Of a stretch of 64,000 nt of DNA, positions 1 to 7,939 are shown piece after piece. The stretch lies in contig CAVZCJ010000001.1 of NCBI GenBank assembly GCA_963773625.1, positions 372,001-436,000 on the forward strand, written 5' to 3'. The stretch is from DATARH01 sp963773625. GTDB lineage: Bacteria; Pseudomonadota; Alphaproteobacteria; ATCC43930; CGMCC-115725. Each line of letters begins with the position of its first letter. Position 1 is the first letter of the stretch. The notes beneath the pieces are model-generated. The model was not told the origin of the DNA. It searched no databases and saw only the letters and a program-made list of their open reading frames with translations. The position numbers and the translations under genes are program-made.

Positions 1-317
1 TCAGCGAAATCGTCGGTCTCTGAGAAGCGGGCAAAATCTTTATGACCATGAAATTTGACCACGCTGTAGCCGTACTTGTTCGCCTCTTCGAGAACCGGCA
101 CGAGGATTTCCGTCGGCCAAGTTACGCGATCAGGACGGCGGTCCGTACAAGCGTCATAAGGTATCGGGAAAACCTTTCGGACTAGCAGGCGATGGTTGCT
201 GCCAGCCCGCCGGCCGCACAGCGCAACTGCCACAGCCTCGTTACCATCTTCGGGAAAGAGGTGAGATCGCAGCTCCTGATATTGCTTGCCAGTCAGCGAG
301 AGAGAACAGCTTCGCAT
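1..317 (-). CDS. JAB/MPN-domain isopeptidase, 5' part only (runs off the left edge)
   Basis: The first 105 residues are present; the rest lies before base 1. Residues 89-102 carry the JAB/MPN+ metalloprotease signature (His90-x-His92, then Ser99-x-x-Asp102), which binds zinc and cleaves ubiquitin-like tails or isopeptide bonds. In bacterial ubiquitin-like operons this N-terminal JAB domain is often fused to a ThiF/E1 adenylating domain; whether that is so here cannot be seen. The ATG lies 1 nt after the stop of the E2-like gene, so the two are translationally linked. Together with the two genes upstream, this identifies a deconjugation or maturation component of a Ubl pathway. Main uncertainty: the truncated length. 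Confidence 0.7.
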   Translation of the reverse strand, partial: MRSCSLSLTGKQYQELRSHLFPEDGNEAVAVALCGRRAGSNHRLLVRKVFPIPYDACTDRRPDRVTWPTEILVPVLEEANKYGYSVVKFHGHKDFARFSETDDFA

Positions 318-318
318 G

Positions 319-720
319 TCAACGCCTTTCAAACTCTCTCGCAAGCCAGTCGCGTACGAGGATTAGATGCGTTTCAAGTGAATCCTCGCCCGCAATCCAC
401 GGGTTTACCGATGTTCGATGCCGCGACCAGCGTTGCCATTGTTTGCCGTCGATGTGCGCAAACGCATCGGCACACGGGATCGGTTTGCCGTCTACACGGC
501 GCAGCGCCGGGTGAAAGTACGCCATGTCGAGTTGCGCATTGGGATATCCCGGCTCGATTTTTATCGCCACGGAGGCGGCGGCAACTTGGTAACCTGCCGG
601 AAGATCGAGATTGTGAAGTAAGACCCAGAATTCCCCGCCATTCCTGACGGCCTCCCATGTTAGGCCTGCGGCGTCTAAGTACTCCTGGTCCGCCGACAGA
701 AGAGCAAATTCGCGGCGCAT
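319..720 (-). CDS. Prokaryotic E2-like protein (Prok-E2 family E)
   Basis: 133 residues. The sequence matches the prokaryotic E2 family found beside multiubiquitin proteins: an N-terminal LLSADQEYLDA segment, a central beta region, and a C-terminal block with several His and a G-E-D-S-L-x-T-H motif. The single mid-protein Cys (Cys83, in a PIPCAD context) is the obvious candidate for carrying the Ubl thioester, but its role is inferred. The start was chosen at 720 because the ATG follows the multiubiquitin stop by 4 nt. A longer frame starting inside the upstream gene is unlikely. It lies between the Ubl and JAB genes in one tight operon. Its targets are unknown. Confidence 0.7.
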   Translation of the reverse strand: MRREFALLSADQEYLDAAGLTWEAVRNGGEFWVLLHNLDLPAGYQVAAASVAIKIEPGYPNAQLDMAYFHPALRRVDGKPIPCADAFAHIDGKQWQRWSRHRTSVNPWIAGEDSLETHLILVRDWLAREFERR

Positions 721-724
721 CTCA

Positions 725-1063
725 TCAGCCCTCGGTCTGATCGCGAGGCAGCGTTCTGAATTTCTCGATCTTGTGGCGGTGTAGATCGACAATCTGGTTG
801 AGGCCGACGATCTGCGAATGCCCGCCGCTGAAAATTTCGCGGAGAATGTAGTTCTCCGGAGGCAGCTTTTGCGCGAGCTGCAAAATCTCGCGGCCGGTGA
901 TCTCGTGCTTGTGCACCGTGATCTTCTGCTTATCGACCCGGATCACATACCCCTTCGCGAAAGGGGGTTGCCTCCCCTCCTTCACATAAATCTCAATCTC
1001 GATGATGTCGTCGACGACCTCGATCACTTCGACGACCTCCTCCACGCGATCGCTGGACTCCAT
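725..1063 (-). CDS. Multiubiquitin-domain protein (bacterial ubiquitin-like modifier)
   Basis: 112 residues. The first 25 are acidic and Val/Ile-rich (repeated EVV/EVI). From about residue 38 a beta-grasp region fits the multiubiquitin domain family (IRVDKQKITV, then HEITGREILQLA and YILREIF). This is the modifier of the operon, expected to be activated by an E1, passed to the E2-like protein and removed by the JAB protease. The C-terminus does not end in Gly-Gly, so the mature tail may need trimming or may conjugate differently. A strong ribosome-binding site (AGGAGG) precedes the ATG. It is the first gene of the operon and is driven by the promoter in the 1104-1142 inverted repeat. Confidence 0.72.
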   Translation of the reverse strand: MESSDRVEEVVEVIEVVDDIIEIEIYVKEGRQPPFAKGYVIRVDKQKITVHKHEITGREILQLAQKLPPENYILREIFSGGHSQIVGLNQIVDLHRHKIEKFRTLPRDQTEG

Positions 1064-1103
1064 CTCTTCCTCCTTGGGCCTCGTAGTCTGTTGAATGTCG
1101 CTT

Positions 1104-1142
1104 GGTTGACAAATATGGACTTATATGCCATTTTTGTCAACC
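1104..1142. promoter_or_regulatory. Divergent promoters inside a perfect 10-bp inverted repeat
   Basis: GGTTGACAAA (1104-1113) and TTTGTCAACC (1133-1142) are perfect reverse complements 19 nt apart. Each arm contains TTGACA, a consensus -35 box. On the minus strand TTGACA is followed after 17 nt by CATATT; on the plus strand, after 17 nt, by CATTTT. The repeat lies between the Ubl operon and the XRE/ImmA gene. A dimeric XRE protein bound here would cover both -35 elements, so this is the likely operator for shared control. Confidence 0.65.
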
Positions 1143-1164
1143 TGGAACTGGACGGAGGTAACAT

Positions 1165-2189
1165 ATGATCGGGGAACGGCTTGAACTTGCTAGAAAAAGC
1201 TCGGGGCTATCGCTGCGTGAGCTAGCGGCCGAAATTGACAACAAGGTGACCTTCCAGGCCATTCAAAAGTACGAGTTCAAACGCAGCAATGCCGGGATCG
1301 TCCGTGCTGCGCGCCCTCGCTCATGCGCTCGGGGTGACCGAGCGATATCTGTTGAACCCGCGCCAAATTGACCTGACCGGAATCGAACTCCGAGCGGGGA
1401 TCGTGGGAAGCGCCAAGGAACTTGGCTCTGTAAAGGCCCAAGTTCTGGGTTCGATTGAGAAATACATGGATGTCGAGGAGCTTGTCCCCGGCGCAGACAG
1501 AGAGTGGGTCCAGCCGAAGGGCTTCCCATATCCCGTCACCGAGGTTGCCGACGCAGAGCAGGCCGCGAGCCTTCTTCGTGCAGCGTGGGGATTGGGGACG
1601 CAGGCGATCTCCGATATAGCGGAAGTGGTAGAGCAGCGGGGCGTGAAGGTCATAGCCCTAAAGCTTGATCCCAGGATCGCTGGAATTCTTTGCACCGTAC
1701 AGCGTGGCAATCATCGGGCGCTCCCAGTGATCGCAATTAACGCCGACGCTCAAGGGGAGCGACAGCGATTCGGCTTGGTGCGCGAGCTGGCGCATTTGGT
1801 CCTGGATTTAGGAAAGATAAAGGAGGATGCCGAGACGGTGTGCGATACAATTCGCACGGGCATTTCTAATGATACATGACGCCTTTATCGCCGCGGTTGG
1901 AAGAGCAAGAAAACTCCTGCCGCTCGGTGAGTTATTTCGCCTTAAAGCCTTGTTTGGCGTGGGAGTTGTACAGGTTGTGTATCGGTGCATAGACCTTGAA
2001 ATAATAGGCGCAGAAGAAAAGCGTCGTTTATTTAATGTCTTCTCAGGATGGGGTTGGACAAAGCCACCATTTCGTGAACCGAATCCTCTACGCGGACAAG
2101 AGCCGTCCCGTTTTGAGCGGCTCTGCATGCGCGCGCTGACTGAGGATATCATTTCGGTAGTTCTCGCGCTGCCGAACTGCTTGGCCTAG
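1165..2189 (+). CDS. XRE-family regulator fused to ImmA/IrrE-type domain (two frame breaks)
   Basis: Residues 1-65 are an XRE helix-turn-helix (LSLRELAAEI...AIQKYE). A Zn-peptidase-like ImmA/IrrE domain follows and then a typical C-terminal tail (YRCIDL...RRLFNVFSGWGW). The frame breaks near 1287 (extra A) and near 1846 (extra G); dropping one base at each joins three frames into one protein of about 340 aa that ends at the TAG at 2187. The catalytic helix reads R-E-L-A-H where family members have H-E-x-x-H, so the first zinc ligand is missing. SD GGAGG at 1154-1158. It is divergent from the Ubl operon, and by analogy with other XRE-ImmA pairs probably represses it and is relieved by damage or infection. 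Confidence 0.75.
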
Positions 2190-2238
2190 CACCGCGAGAG
2201 ATTGACTTATACTTTGAATTTGCATCAGGAGTTCTTGC

Positions 2239-2752
2239 GTGACACCACTAGCCGTACTCGACTCTTCGGTCGCAATCGATCTCCACAGAGGCGGCCTGCT
2301 CGATGCGCTATTCAAGTTGCCGGCTCAATACATGGTGCCGGACGTAATGTTCGCGGATGAGCTAGAGGGGTGGTTTGGTGAGGCCCTGATATCTCATGGT
2401 TTGATTATAAGAACCCTCGATCATTCCGAGGTCGCCGACGCACGAGAATTTCTGCGGAGATGTTCGAGCCTTTCGCTTTCAGATGCCTACGCACTGGCGC
2501 TCGCCGTTAGGGGAAAGCACACGATCCTGGCCGGTGCCCGAGATATTCGCGAACTTGGAACTGAAGCGGGGATTGAGGTTCGTGGAGTTCTTGCATGTTT
2601 TTGATCTGATCGAGGCCGCGCAAATTCTCATGCCAGCAAGCCTACATACGTGCTTGACGCTCGTATGTAGGTCTCGGCGCGTTCGCCTGCCGCAAGAGGA
2701 AGTCGAAGCACGATTAGCAAGATACGGGTCGGCGGCCTGGCCGCAGGGATAG
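2239..2752 (+). CDS. PIN-domain protein (VapC/DUF3368-like), one frame break
   Basis: GTG start with SD AGGAG 7 nt upstream. The N-terminus LAVLDSSVAIDL gives the first PIN acidic residue. An internal Asp/Glu pair (FADELEG) and LSLSDAYALALA supply the others, consistent with a metal-dependent RNase fold. The frame stops at 2604, but removing one G near 2592 continues it as VFDLIEAAQIL..., the usual C-terminus of this family, to the TAG at 2750. It follows the XRE/ImmA gene by 49 nt in the same direction, a pairing seen in defence or toxin modules. No separate antitoxin is visible; the XRE protein may serve. Confidence 0.65.
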
Positions 2753-2775
2753 TCTGAAATGGGCCAGCGCGCCGG

Positions 2776-3096
2776 TGGTGCGGGTGGTCGGACTCGAACC
2801 CACACTTCCTTGCGGAAACCAGATTTTGCATCCCACTATGGCTTTCGCCACGCTCGCCTCGGCAGCTTGAGCGCTTCGGCGGTTTGATGGGCTGGACTTT
2901 ATCTTCACCGTGGGCTTTCGCCTTTAGGTGGCTGCCGTTAAGTCTCTACACCTTCCCGATTGCTCGGGCTTGGCTCGGGGTTGGCATCGTCGTTTGACGG
3001 AAGCGTTCACCGAGTTTGACAGCTGACTACTGACCCGTTTCCAGGCCAGCGACCCTAATTCAAGTCTGGCGCGTCTACCAGTTCCGCCACACCCGC
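2776..3096 (-). tRNA. tRNA-Leu(CAA), interrupted by a group I intron, CCA encoded
   Basis: The 5' exon is 3096-3063 (acceptor GCGGGTG, D arm, anticodon-stem strand CCAGA, then C32-U33). The 3' exon is 2828-2776 (CAAAA, TCTGG, long variable arm TTTCCGCAAGGAA, T arm with TTCGAGT, acceptor CACCCGC, A, CCA). Spliced, the anticodon loop is CTCAAAA between CCAGA and TCTGG, giving anticodon CAA. The intron sits between U33 and C34. One T-stem pair (third position) is G-G, which may be an error. CAA is preferred over UAA because group I introns end in G. The 5' half probably came from the adjacent integrative element. Confidence 0.85.
2829..3062 (-). ncRNA. Group I intron (subgroup IC3-like), 234 nt, no internal ORF
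   Basis: The conserved group I core is readable on the minus strand. The Q/P4-P6 region is CCGAGCCAAGC near 2978-2963. The R/P7 strand is AGAGACTTAACGGCAGCC at 2947-2930, preceded by GAAGGTGT. The S/P7' strand is AAGATAAAGTCCAG near 2905-2892. The 5' splice site follows a U (for the P1 U-G pair) and the intron ends in G. From memory, the core closely resembles the self-splicing Azoarcus tRNA-Ile intron. It carries no homing endonuclease. Self-splicing is inferred from the intact core, not shown. Confidence 0.88.
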
Positions 3097-4519
3097 ACAC
3101 GGCTTTATCTATAGCCAGGGAGTGGCGGCTCGCCAAGGCCCATTTGGCAAACCGCCGCGGTTGGGCAGTCTTTCCGTGGCTTGTTCGTTTTGTGGTCGTC
3201 GCCGCGTCGGGCGTCGTCTTGAGATGAGAAGCGTTGGCGTTCGCCAATAGGTGTTGCCGGATTGCGGGTTCCCTTACTTCCGGCGGATTCTCGGGCGTTT
3301 TGCGTTCGCGGCAGCCCTCGGGGTGCGGCCGTTCGGCCGCTTCTTTTGGGGCGGCAGGTGTAGCCGCCCTTCTGACATTGACCGCCGCCGCATCGATCAT
3401 GTTCTTGATGTGCGCGGCGTAGAATTTCTCGATCATCTCGACGCTGGTACGGCAGTTTTTGGCGATCTGATAGATGTCGGCACCTTCCATCAGCCGCAGG
3501 CAGATGTAGGTGTGCCGGAGGCTATAGGCCGTGCGCGGTAGGCCTTCTCGATCTTTTTTGAGACCCTCTTCATCGAGAATGGCATTGAACAGTTCGCGGT
3601 GCGTTTTCGGAAAGAGGCGGTCGGTCGGAGCCGGTTTGTTGCGTTTCTTGAGCCTCTCGAACGGCACCACGGCTCCCGGCATGCTCTTGCAATAGCCGAC
3701 GCCGCGTTTGCCGCGAACGCTGATCTCAAGGATGGTTTCGCTCGGTGGCCTGGTCCTCGACGATCTCCACGTCGCGGTATTCGAGCCGTGAGCGCTTCGT
3801 CGGGCCGGAGGCCCGTATTGACCATGAAGAGCACGTAGTCGTGCATCTGTTCGCATTGCCATTTCCAGCGAGGCTTCGGCGGGTTCTGCGCCCTCTTCCG
3901 CGTCGCCTCGTAGAGCCGTTTGTATTCCTCGGGGGAGAACCACGCGCGATGGCTGATCTTCCCCGAGGTTTTGTAGGGAGGAGACAGGTCGGGGATGAAT
4001 TTGACCCAGCCGTGGCGCTGGGCGGTTTTAAGAACCTGCCGCAGCGTCACGATCTCATGGTGAAGCGTGCTGCGCGCGGGCCGCAGCGCAAGCCCGGTTT
4101 TTTGATCCTTGCGGGAGGTCGTGCGGTGGATGCGGTATTCCTGCACGAGCCCCGGCGTGATGTCCGATAGCGACTTTGTTGCCGAAGAACGGGAGGAGAT
4201 GGACGCGCAACCGGTCGCCGTGGCTTTTCGACGTATTTCGGGTTGCGCTCGCCACTCGTGAGGGCTTCGTATTCGCGGAGAAACTGCTCGGCGGCCGTCT
4301 GAAAGGTCTTGCCGCCCCGCAACTCGCCCGCGCGATGCGCTAAGGCGGAGGTCCGAAATACCATTCCTCGGCGACGACCTTGGCGCGCTCAAGGCTGTCG
4401 GTCTTGGTGCTGTTGCGATGATTGCGGCCGGCGAGATAGCTGGAACATTGCCAGAAACGGCTGTTCTCGCGTTTGTAGACGTGCAGCTTGCCGTCGATGA
4501 GGGCGTGGGTGATCGTCAT
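2924..4519 (-). CDS. Tyrosine recombinase (integrase) of a tRNA-Leu element, several frame breaks
   Basis: ATG at 4519. The N-terminal part (HVYKRENSRFWQCSSYLAGR...STKTDSLERAK) is an integrase arm-binding region. The core-binding domain follows, then the catalytic domain with TGLRPDE (Arg I), SLRHTY (His-x-x-Arg) and EKFYAAH (Tyr nucleophile). The parts lie in four reading frames (breaks near 4350, 4230, 4190, 3790), which may be sequencing insertions or real decay. The last frame has no stop before the tRNA and reads through its 5' half (CGCGGTGRRARLE) into the intron, stopping at 2924; running into the attachment tRNA is typical of such integrases. It would catalyse integration at tRNA-Leu. 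Confidence 0.75.
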
Positions 4520-4653
4520 GCGCCAATCTTAAGCGCAAAGGCTTAAAAGGTCAATAAATGTGTAAGGATTGTGAAACGACTGTTTCGGATGTCGTGTTTA
4601 TCTAACTTATTGATATTTATAATATTTATGTTGAAAATCATGATTTATGAAAT
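4520..4653. other. AT-rich segment between integrase start and displaced tRNA half
   Basis: This is markedly AT-rich against a GC-rich background and contains the nested palindrome AAAATCATGATTT near 4635-4647. No gene is visible. Its position suggests the integrase promoter and arm-type recombinase binding sites. Confidence 0.45.
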
Positions 4654-4693
4654 GATTTTGAGTCTGCCGCGTCTACCATTCCGCCACACCCGC
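4654..4693 (-). other. Displaced 5' half of tRNA-Leu(CAA), attachment-site remnant
   Basis: GCGGGTGTGGCGGAA-TGGTAGACGC, then GGCAGACT and CAAAATC, repeats the 5' exon of the tRNA at 3096-3063 but lacks one D-loop base and has one C-to-G change. It is contiguous through the anticodon loop (no intron) and stops at CAAAATC, exactly where the 3' exon of the split tRNA begins (2828-2822). This is the expected scar of integration at the anticodon loop. No 3' half follows, so it is not a functional tRNA. Confidence 0.75.
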
Positions 4694-4720
4694 ACGGTGC
4701 GACCCACCATCGGCGCGCGA

Positions 4721-5426
4721 CTATAGCCGGGACGCGAATAACGGCAACTCCGGCGCGCGCTCCGGCTTAGGCTTCGCGTCGGGTTCCGGCGCCGCGCCCG
4801 GCGGCGGGTCTTCCTTCTCGCCGCTCGCGACGATGCGCAGCCGCTCGGCCGGAAGCGGCCGTTGCAGCGCCAGCGCCTCGTCGGCGGGCGCCCTCAGCCA
4901 CACATCCCACTCTTCCGGCGTCGTCAGCATCACCGGCATCGCCTTGGCGTGGATCGGGCGCACCACCGCGTTGGGCTCGGTCGTCAGGAACCCGTACAGC
5001 AGATGGTCGCCCTGTTCCTTGCCGCGCACCCCGGTCCATGGGCGCCAGATGCCGGCGAAGGCGAAGAGCTGCCGCTCGTCATCGAGCGCGAACCAGTGCG
5101 TCACCTTCGGGCTGGCATCGGTCCACTCGCAAAACGAAGTCGCCGGCACCAGGCAGCGCCAGCGCGGGTCGAGCCAGGGCTGCCACCACGCGCTCTTCGC
5201 ATTGCGGACGTTGGTCACCGGCCTTCCGCCCGCTTGCGGCGAGGGCAGGCCCCACCGCATCGGCAGCATCTCGCGCATCCCGTCGCGGCCCGCTGCGCAC
5301 CACCGGCGCCATCTGGTCGGGGAAGATCGCCGGCAGCGGTGCCTGGTTGCCGGTGCGGTCGTCGAGCACGCGCATCAGCCGCCGCGCCTCGTCCTGGCTC
5401 TTGGTGTAGGAGTAGAGGTTGCACAT
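4721..5426 (-). CDS. yedK: SRAP/YedK-family protein (abasic-site DNA-protein crosslinker), one frame break
   Basis: Starts MCNLYS, so Cys2 becomes the catalytic N-terminal cysteine after Met removal. This residue forms a thiazolidine crosslink with abasic sites in single-stranded DNA. Other family marks are MRWGL, NVRNAKSA, RCLVPATSFCEW (Asn, Arg, Glu active-site residues) and a late IHAKAMPVML with the conserved His. The frame breaks near 5280; removing one C joins the two halves (about 234 aa). The C-terminal 30 residues are Pro/Lys-rich. It probably lay directly upstream of the original tRNA-Leu before element insertion, since only 27 bp separate its stop from the displaced half. Confidence 0.85.
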
Positions 5427-5431
5427 CCCGC

Positions 5432-6236
5432 TTATATGGCGGGAAACCGCCGCCGCAGAAAGTCGGCGACATCCTCGGCGCAGCGGTCCGGCACCGCGTC
5501 GCAGATATTGTGCGGCATGCCGTCATAGGTCTTGAACTCGACATCCTTGAGCCGGCGGAACGGCTGGTAATTTTCGATCGAGCCGACCGTCTCGGCGCCG
5601 GGGATCACCACCAGCGTCGGACACTCGATGCGCTCGACCTCGCCGCTCCAATCGTAGCTCGCCATCAGCAGCACGAACTTGCCGATATAGGCCGGGTCGT
5701 TCTTCGCCGCCTCGTCGAGAAACCATTCGACGAGGCCCGGGATCGGCGTCCGCCGGCAGCCGGTCGCGGATCGTCTCGGCGAGAAAGCCGCGCAGCCCTT
5801 TCGCCTCGATTTGCGGGATCCAGCTCGGCGCCTGGCTGTTCTTGAGGCCTGGGGTCGAGCCGAAGAGGCTGAGACTCTTGACTCGTTGCGGCCGGGTCAT
5901 CGCCAGCTGCTGGCCGAGATAGCCGCCGGCCGAATTGCCGACGATATGCGCCGCCGCGCAGCCAAGATGGTCGAGCAATTCGTCGACATCGCGCGTCAGT
6001 CGCTCGAGGGTCAGCGGATCTCCCGCCGGCGGCACTTGCGAGGCGCCGTGGCCGCGCAAATCGAGCCGCACCACGCGCCAGTCGCGGCACAGATGCGGGA
6101 CCCAGCCGAAATAGCGCCGCGCGCTCCCCATCGCCGCGTGCAGCAGCAGCACCGTCTCCGTCCGCCGCCACGGGTTGGTGAAGTCGTCGATGTAATAGGC
6201 GAGGCCGATGCCGTCGCTGGTGACGAATTTCTCCAT
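5432..6236 (-). CDS. Alpha/beta-hydrolase, one frame break
   Basis: About 267 aa once one extra G near 5756 is removed. It has the oxyanion region LLLHAAMGSARRYFGW, the nucleophile elbow GNSAGG (a Ser elbow, noncanonical next to G-x-S-x-G), a PTLVVIPGAET strand before the acid residue, and MPHNICDA with the catalytic His near the C-terminus. The fold resembles 3-oxoadipate enol-lactonase and related esterases; the substrate is not identifiable. SD AAGAAGAGAGAG precedes the ATG. It lies in a minus-strand run with a small membrane protein and a second hydrolase. Confidence 0.75.
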
Positions 6237-6274
6237 CGCTCTCTCTTCTTGGTGACAGACAACGCGGTGATGAA

Positions 6275-6857
6275 TCAGCCCGGCTGCATCCCGGTTTGCG
6301 CCACGCGCAGCATCTTGCGGCGGCGGAAATAGGTGGTCAGCACCAGCACCAGCGCCGCGATGAACCCGACGAATACCGCGCGCGATCGCCCCAAAGATCG
6401 TGCCAAGCAGCCGGCCAAGAAACCCCCGGCCGACCGCGAGCACGGTCTGCGGCCCATTGCCGCCACTGGAGTATTGGGCGTTGAGGCGGTAGCGGCCCGG
6501 CGTGGCGATGTCGAAGGCGAGCACCGACTTCCCGCTATGACCGCCGATCGAATAGCTGCTGGTCATGCCGGGCACCGCGACCGCGATCCGCTGGCCGGTC
6601 GCCTCGGCGGTCACGCTGATATCCAGCCCAGCAATGTTCTGCGCCGAATAGAGCTTGCCGTCGACGACGCTGTCGGCCTCGTGGAAGATCGTATAGGTGC
6701 CGGGCGCGTCGAGCGTCAGCACGCTGGTGCCGGGCACGACAAATCGGGTCAGCGCCCCTTGCAGCGCCGCAATTCCGGACCACACCAGCCAACCCGCCAG
6801 CGCCAGCCCGAGGATCACCGGGACCGGCGCCAGCCAATATCCGGCCTTGCTTTTCAC
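6275..6857 (-). CDS. Small membrane protein with N- and C-terminal TM helices, one frame break
   Basis: GTG start. Residues 5-30 form a TM segment (LAPVPVILGLALAGWLVWSG). A soluble beta-rich middle of about 120 residues follows (LDAPGTYTIFHE, a GRYRL strand). Removing one G near 6386 yields a second TM (FVGFIAALVLVL) and a basic tail RRRKML. The extracytoplasmic domain resembles beta-sandwich stress or adhesion domains of unknown function. I do not recognise the family. It sits 39 nt upstream of the alpha/beta-hydrolase and probably shares its transcript. Confidence 0.6.
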
Positions 6858-6875
6858 CGCCGCGCCGGAACCGGC

Positions 6876-7916
6876 TTATTCCGCGGCCTCGGCGCGCGCC
6901 GGCCCGAGCTCGGCAAGGAACTGGATCAGATACGGCTTCCAGAGCTTGGCGTAGAAATGGCTGAAATGCCCGTGCGTGTCGGGCCCCGCCGGGATCAGCA
7001 CGTAGCGACCGTGCTTCACCCGCTTCATCGCTCGCTCGACGGTGCCGAGCTCCGGCGGGTTGGCGTGGTCCTCGGCGTCGTTGATCAGCATCACCTTGGC
7101 CTTGATCTTGTCGAGGTCCGGCTCGGGGTTGTAGTCGCGGATCGCCTCGATCGCCCATAGCTGGTTGTTGGCGTCGCCCTTCCTCGCCTCCTCCAGCCGC
7201 TTCTCGTAGAGCGCGTCGGCGGCGGCGAGGGTCGGCGCCATCTCCTGGATGCGGGTCGGGCTCTCGACCCCGAAATTTCCGGCGGCGCTGTAGACGTAGT
7301 GCCGCGGGTTCTTGTCATAGAAGCCGCCGCTCCAGTCGGGGTCGTTGCGGATCGCCTCGGCGGCGGCGCGGCGGCCGAGCCAGTTGCGCCCGCTGATCTC
7401 GACCGGCTGGCACGAGATCGGCACCACCCCGTCCATCAGATCGGGGTACGCCTCGGCCCAGAGCCAGGCGTGCATCCCGCCCATCGAGCTGCCGATAACC
7501 AGGCGCAGATGCGCGACGCCCAGTCCCTCGGTAATGAGGCGATAGCCGCTATCGACCATGTCGCGGTAGCGGTAATGCGGGAAAGCGCCGCGCAGTCCGT
7601 CGGACGGCTTCGACGACCCGCCGCGCCCGAGCGCGTCCTGCATGATGATGAAATAGTCGCGCGCATCAAGCGGCTGGCCGGGCCCGTAGAGCTCGTCGGC
7701 CAGCGTCGGACGCAGCCAATTCTCGCCGGTGCCAGTATTGCCCTGGAGCAGCAGCACGCCATTGACGATCTTGCCGGCCGCGTTCTTCTGCGGCACCCCC
7801 ATCGTGCGGTAGTGCAGCTTCAGCTCGGGCAGCACTTCGCCGCTAGCGAAGCAGTAATCCTTCAGGACGAAGTCGTCTTCGCGATAGTTCGGCCAGCGCT
7901 CTGCATAATTCGCCAT
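6876..7916 (-). CDS. Homoserine O-acetyltransferase-like alpha/beta-hydrolase
   Basis: 346 aa. It follows the MetX fold: VLLLQGNTGTGENW (oxyanion), LRLVIGSSMGGMHAW with Ser in G-S-S-M-G-G as nucleophile, KVMLINDAEDHANP for the acid and DTHGHFSH for the His. The GxSMGG elbow is typical of homoserine/serine O-acetyltransferases, but the short lid and the neighbours (TauD dioxygenase, other hydrolases) suggest a catabolic hydrolase rather than methionine synthesis. SD GGGAGGA lies just upstream of the ATG at 7916; an upstream in-frame Met is ignored for lack of an SD. Confidence 0.78.
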   Translation of the reverse strand: MANYAERWPNYREDDFVLKDYCFASGEVLPELKLHYRTMGVPQKNAAGKIVNGVLLLQGNTGTGENWLRPTLADELYGPGQPLDARDYFIIMQDALGRGGSSKPSDGLRGAFPHYRYRDMVDSGYRLITEGLGVAHLRLVIGSSMGGMHAWLWAEAYPDLMDGVVPISCQPVEISGRNWLGRRAAAEAIRNDPDWSGGFYDKNPRHYVYSAAGNFGVESPTRIQEMAPTLAAADALYEKRLEEARKGDANNQLWAIEAIRDYNPEPDLDKIKAKVMLINDAEDHANPPELGTVERAMKRVKHGRYVLIPAGPDTHGHFSHFYAKLWKPYLIQFLAELGPARAEAAE

Positions 7917-7939
7917 CGGCGTCCTCCCAATCGTGAACT

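Noticed and set aside
2776..3096. tRNA-Leu(UAA) with the intron between bases 34 and 35
   Set aside because: This would make the intron end in C instead of the required terminal G; the CAA reading gives a proper 7-nt loop and correct splice-site bases.
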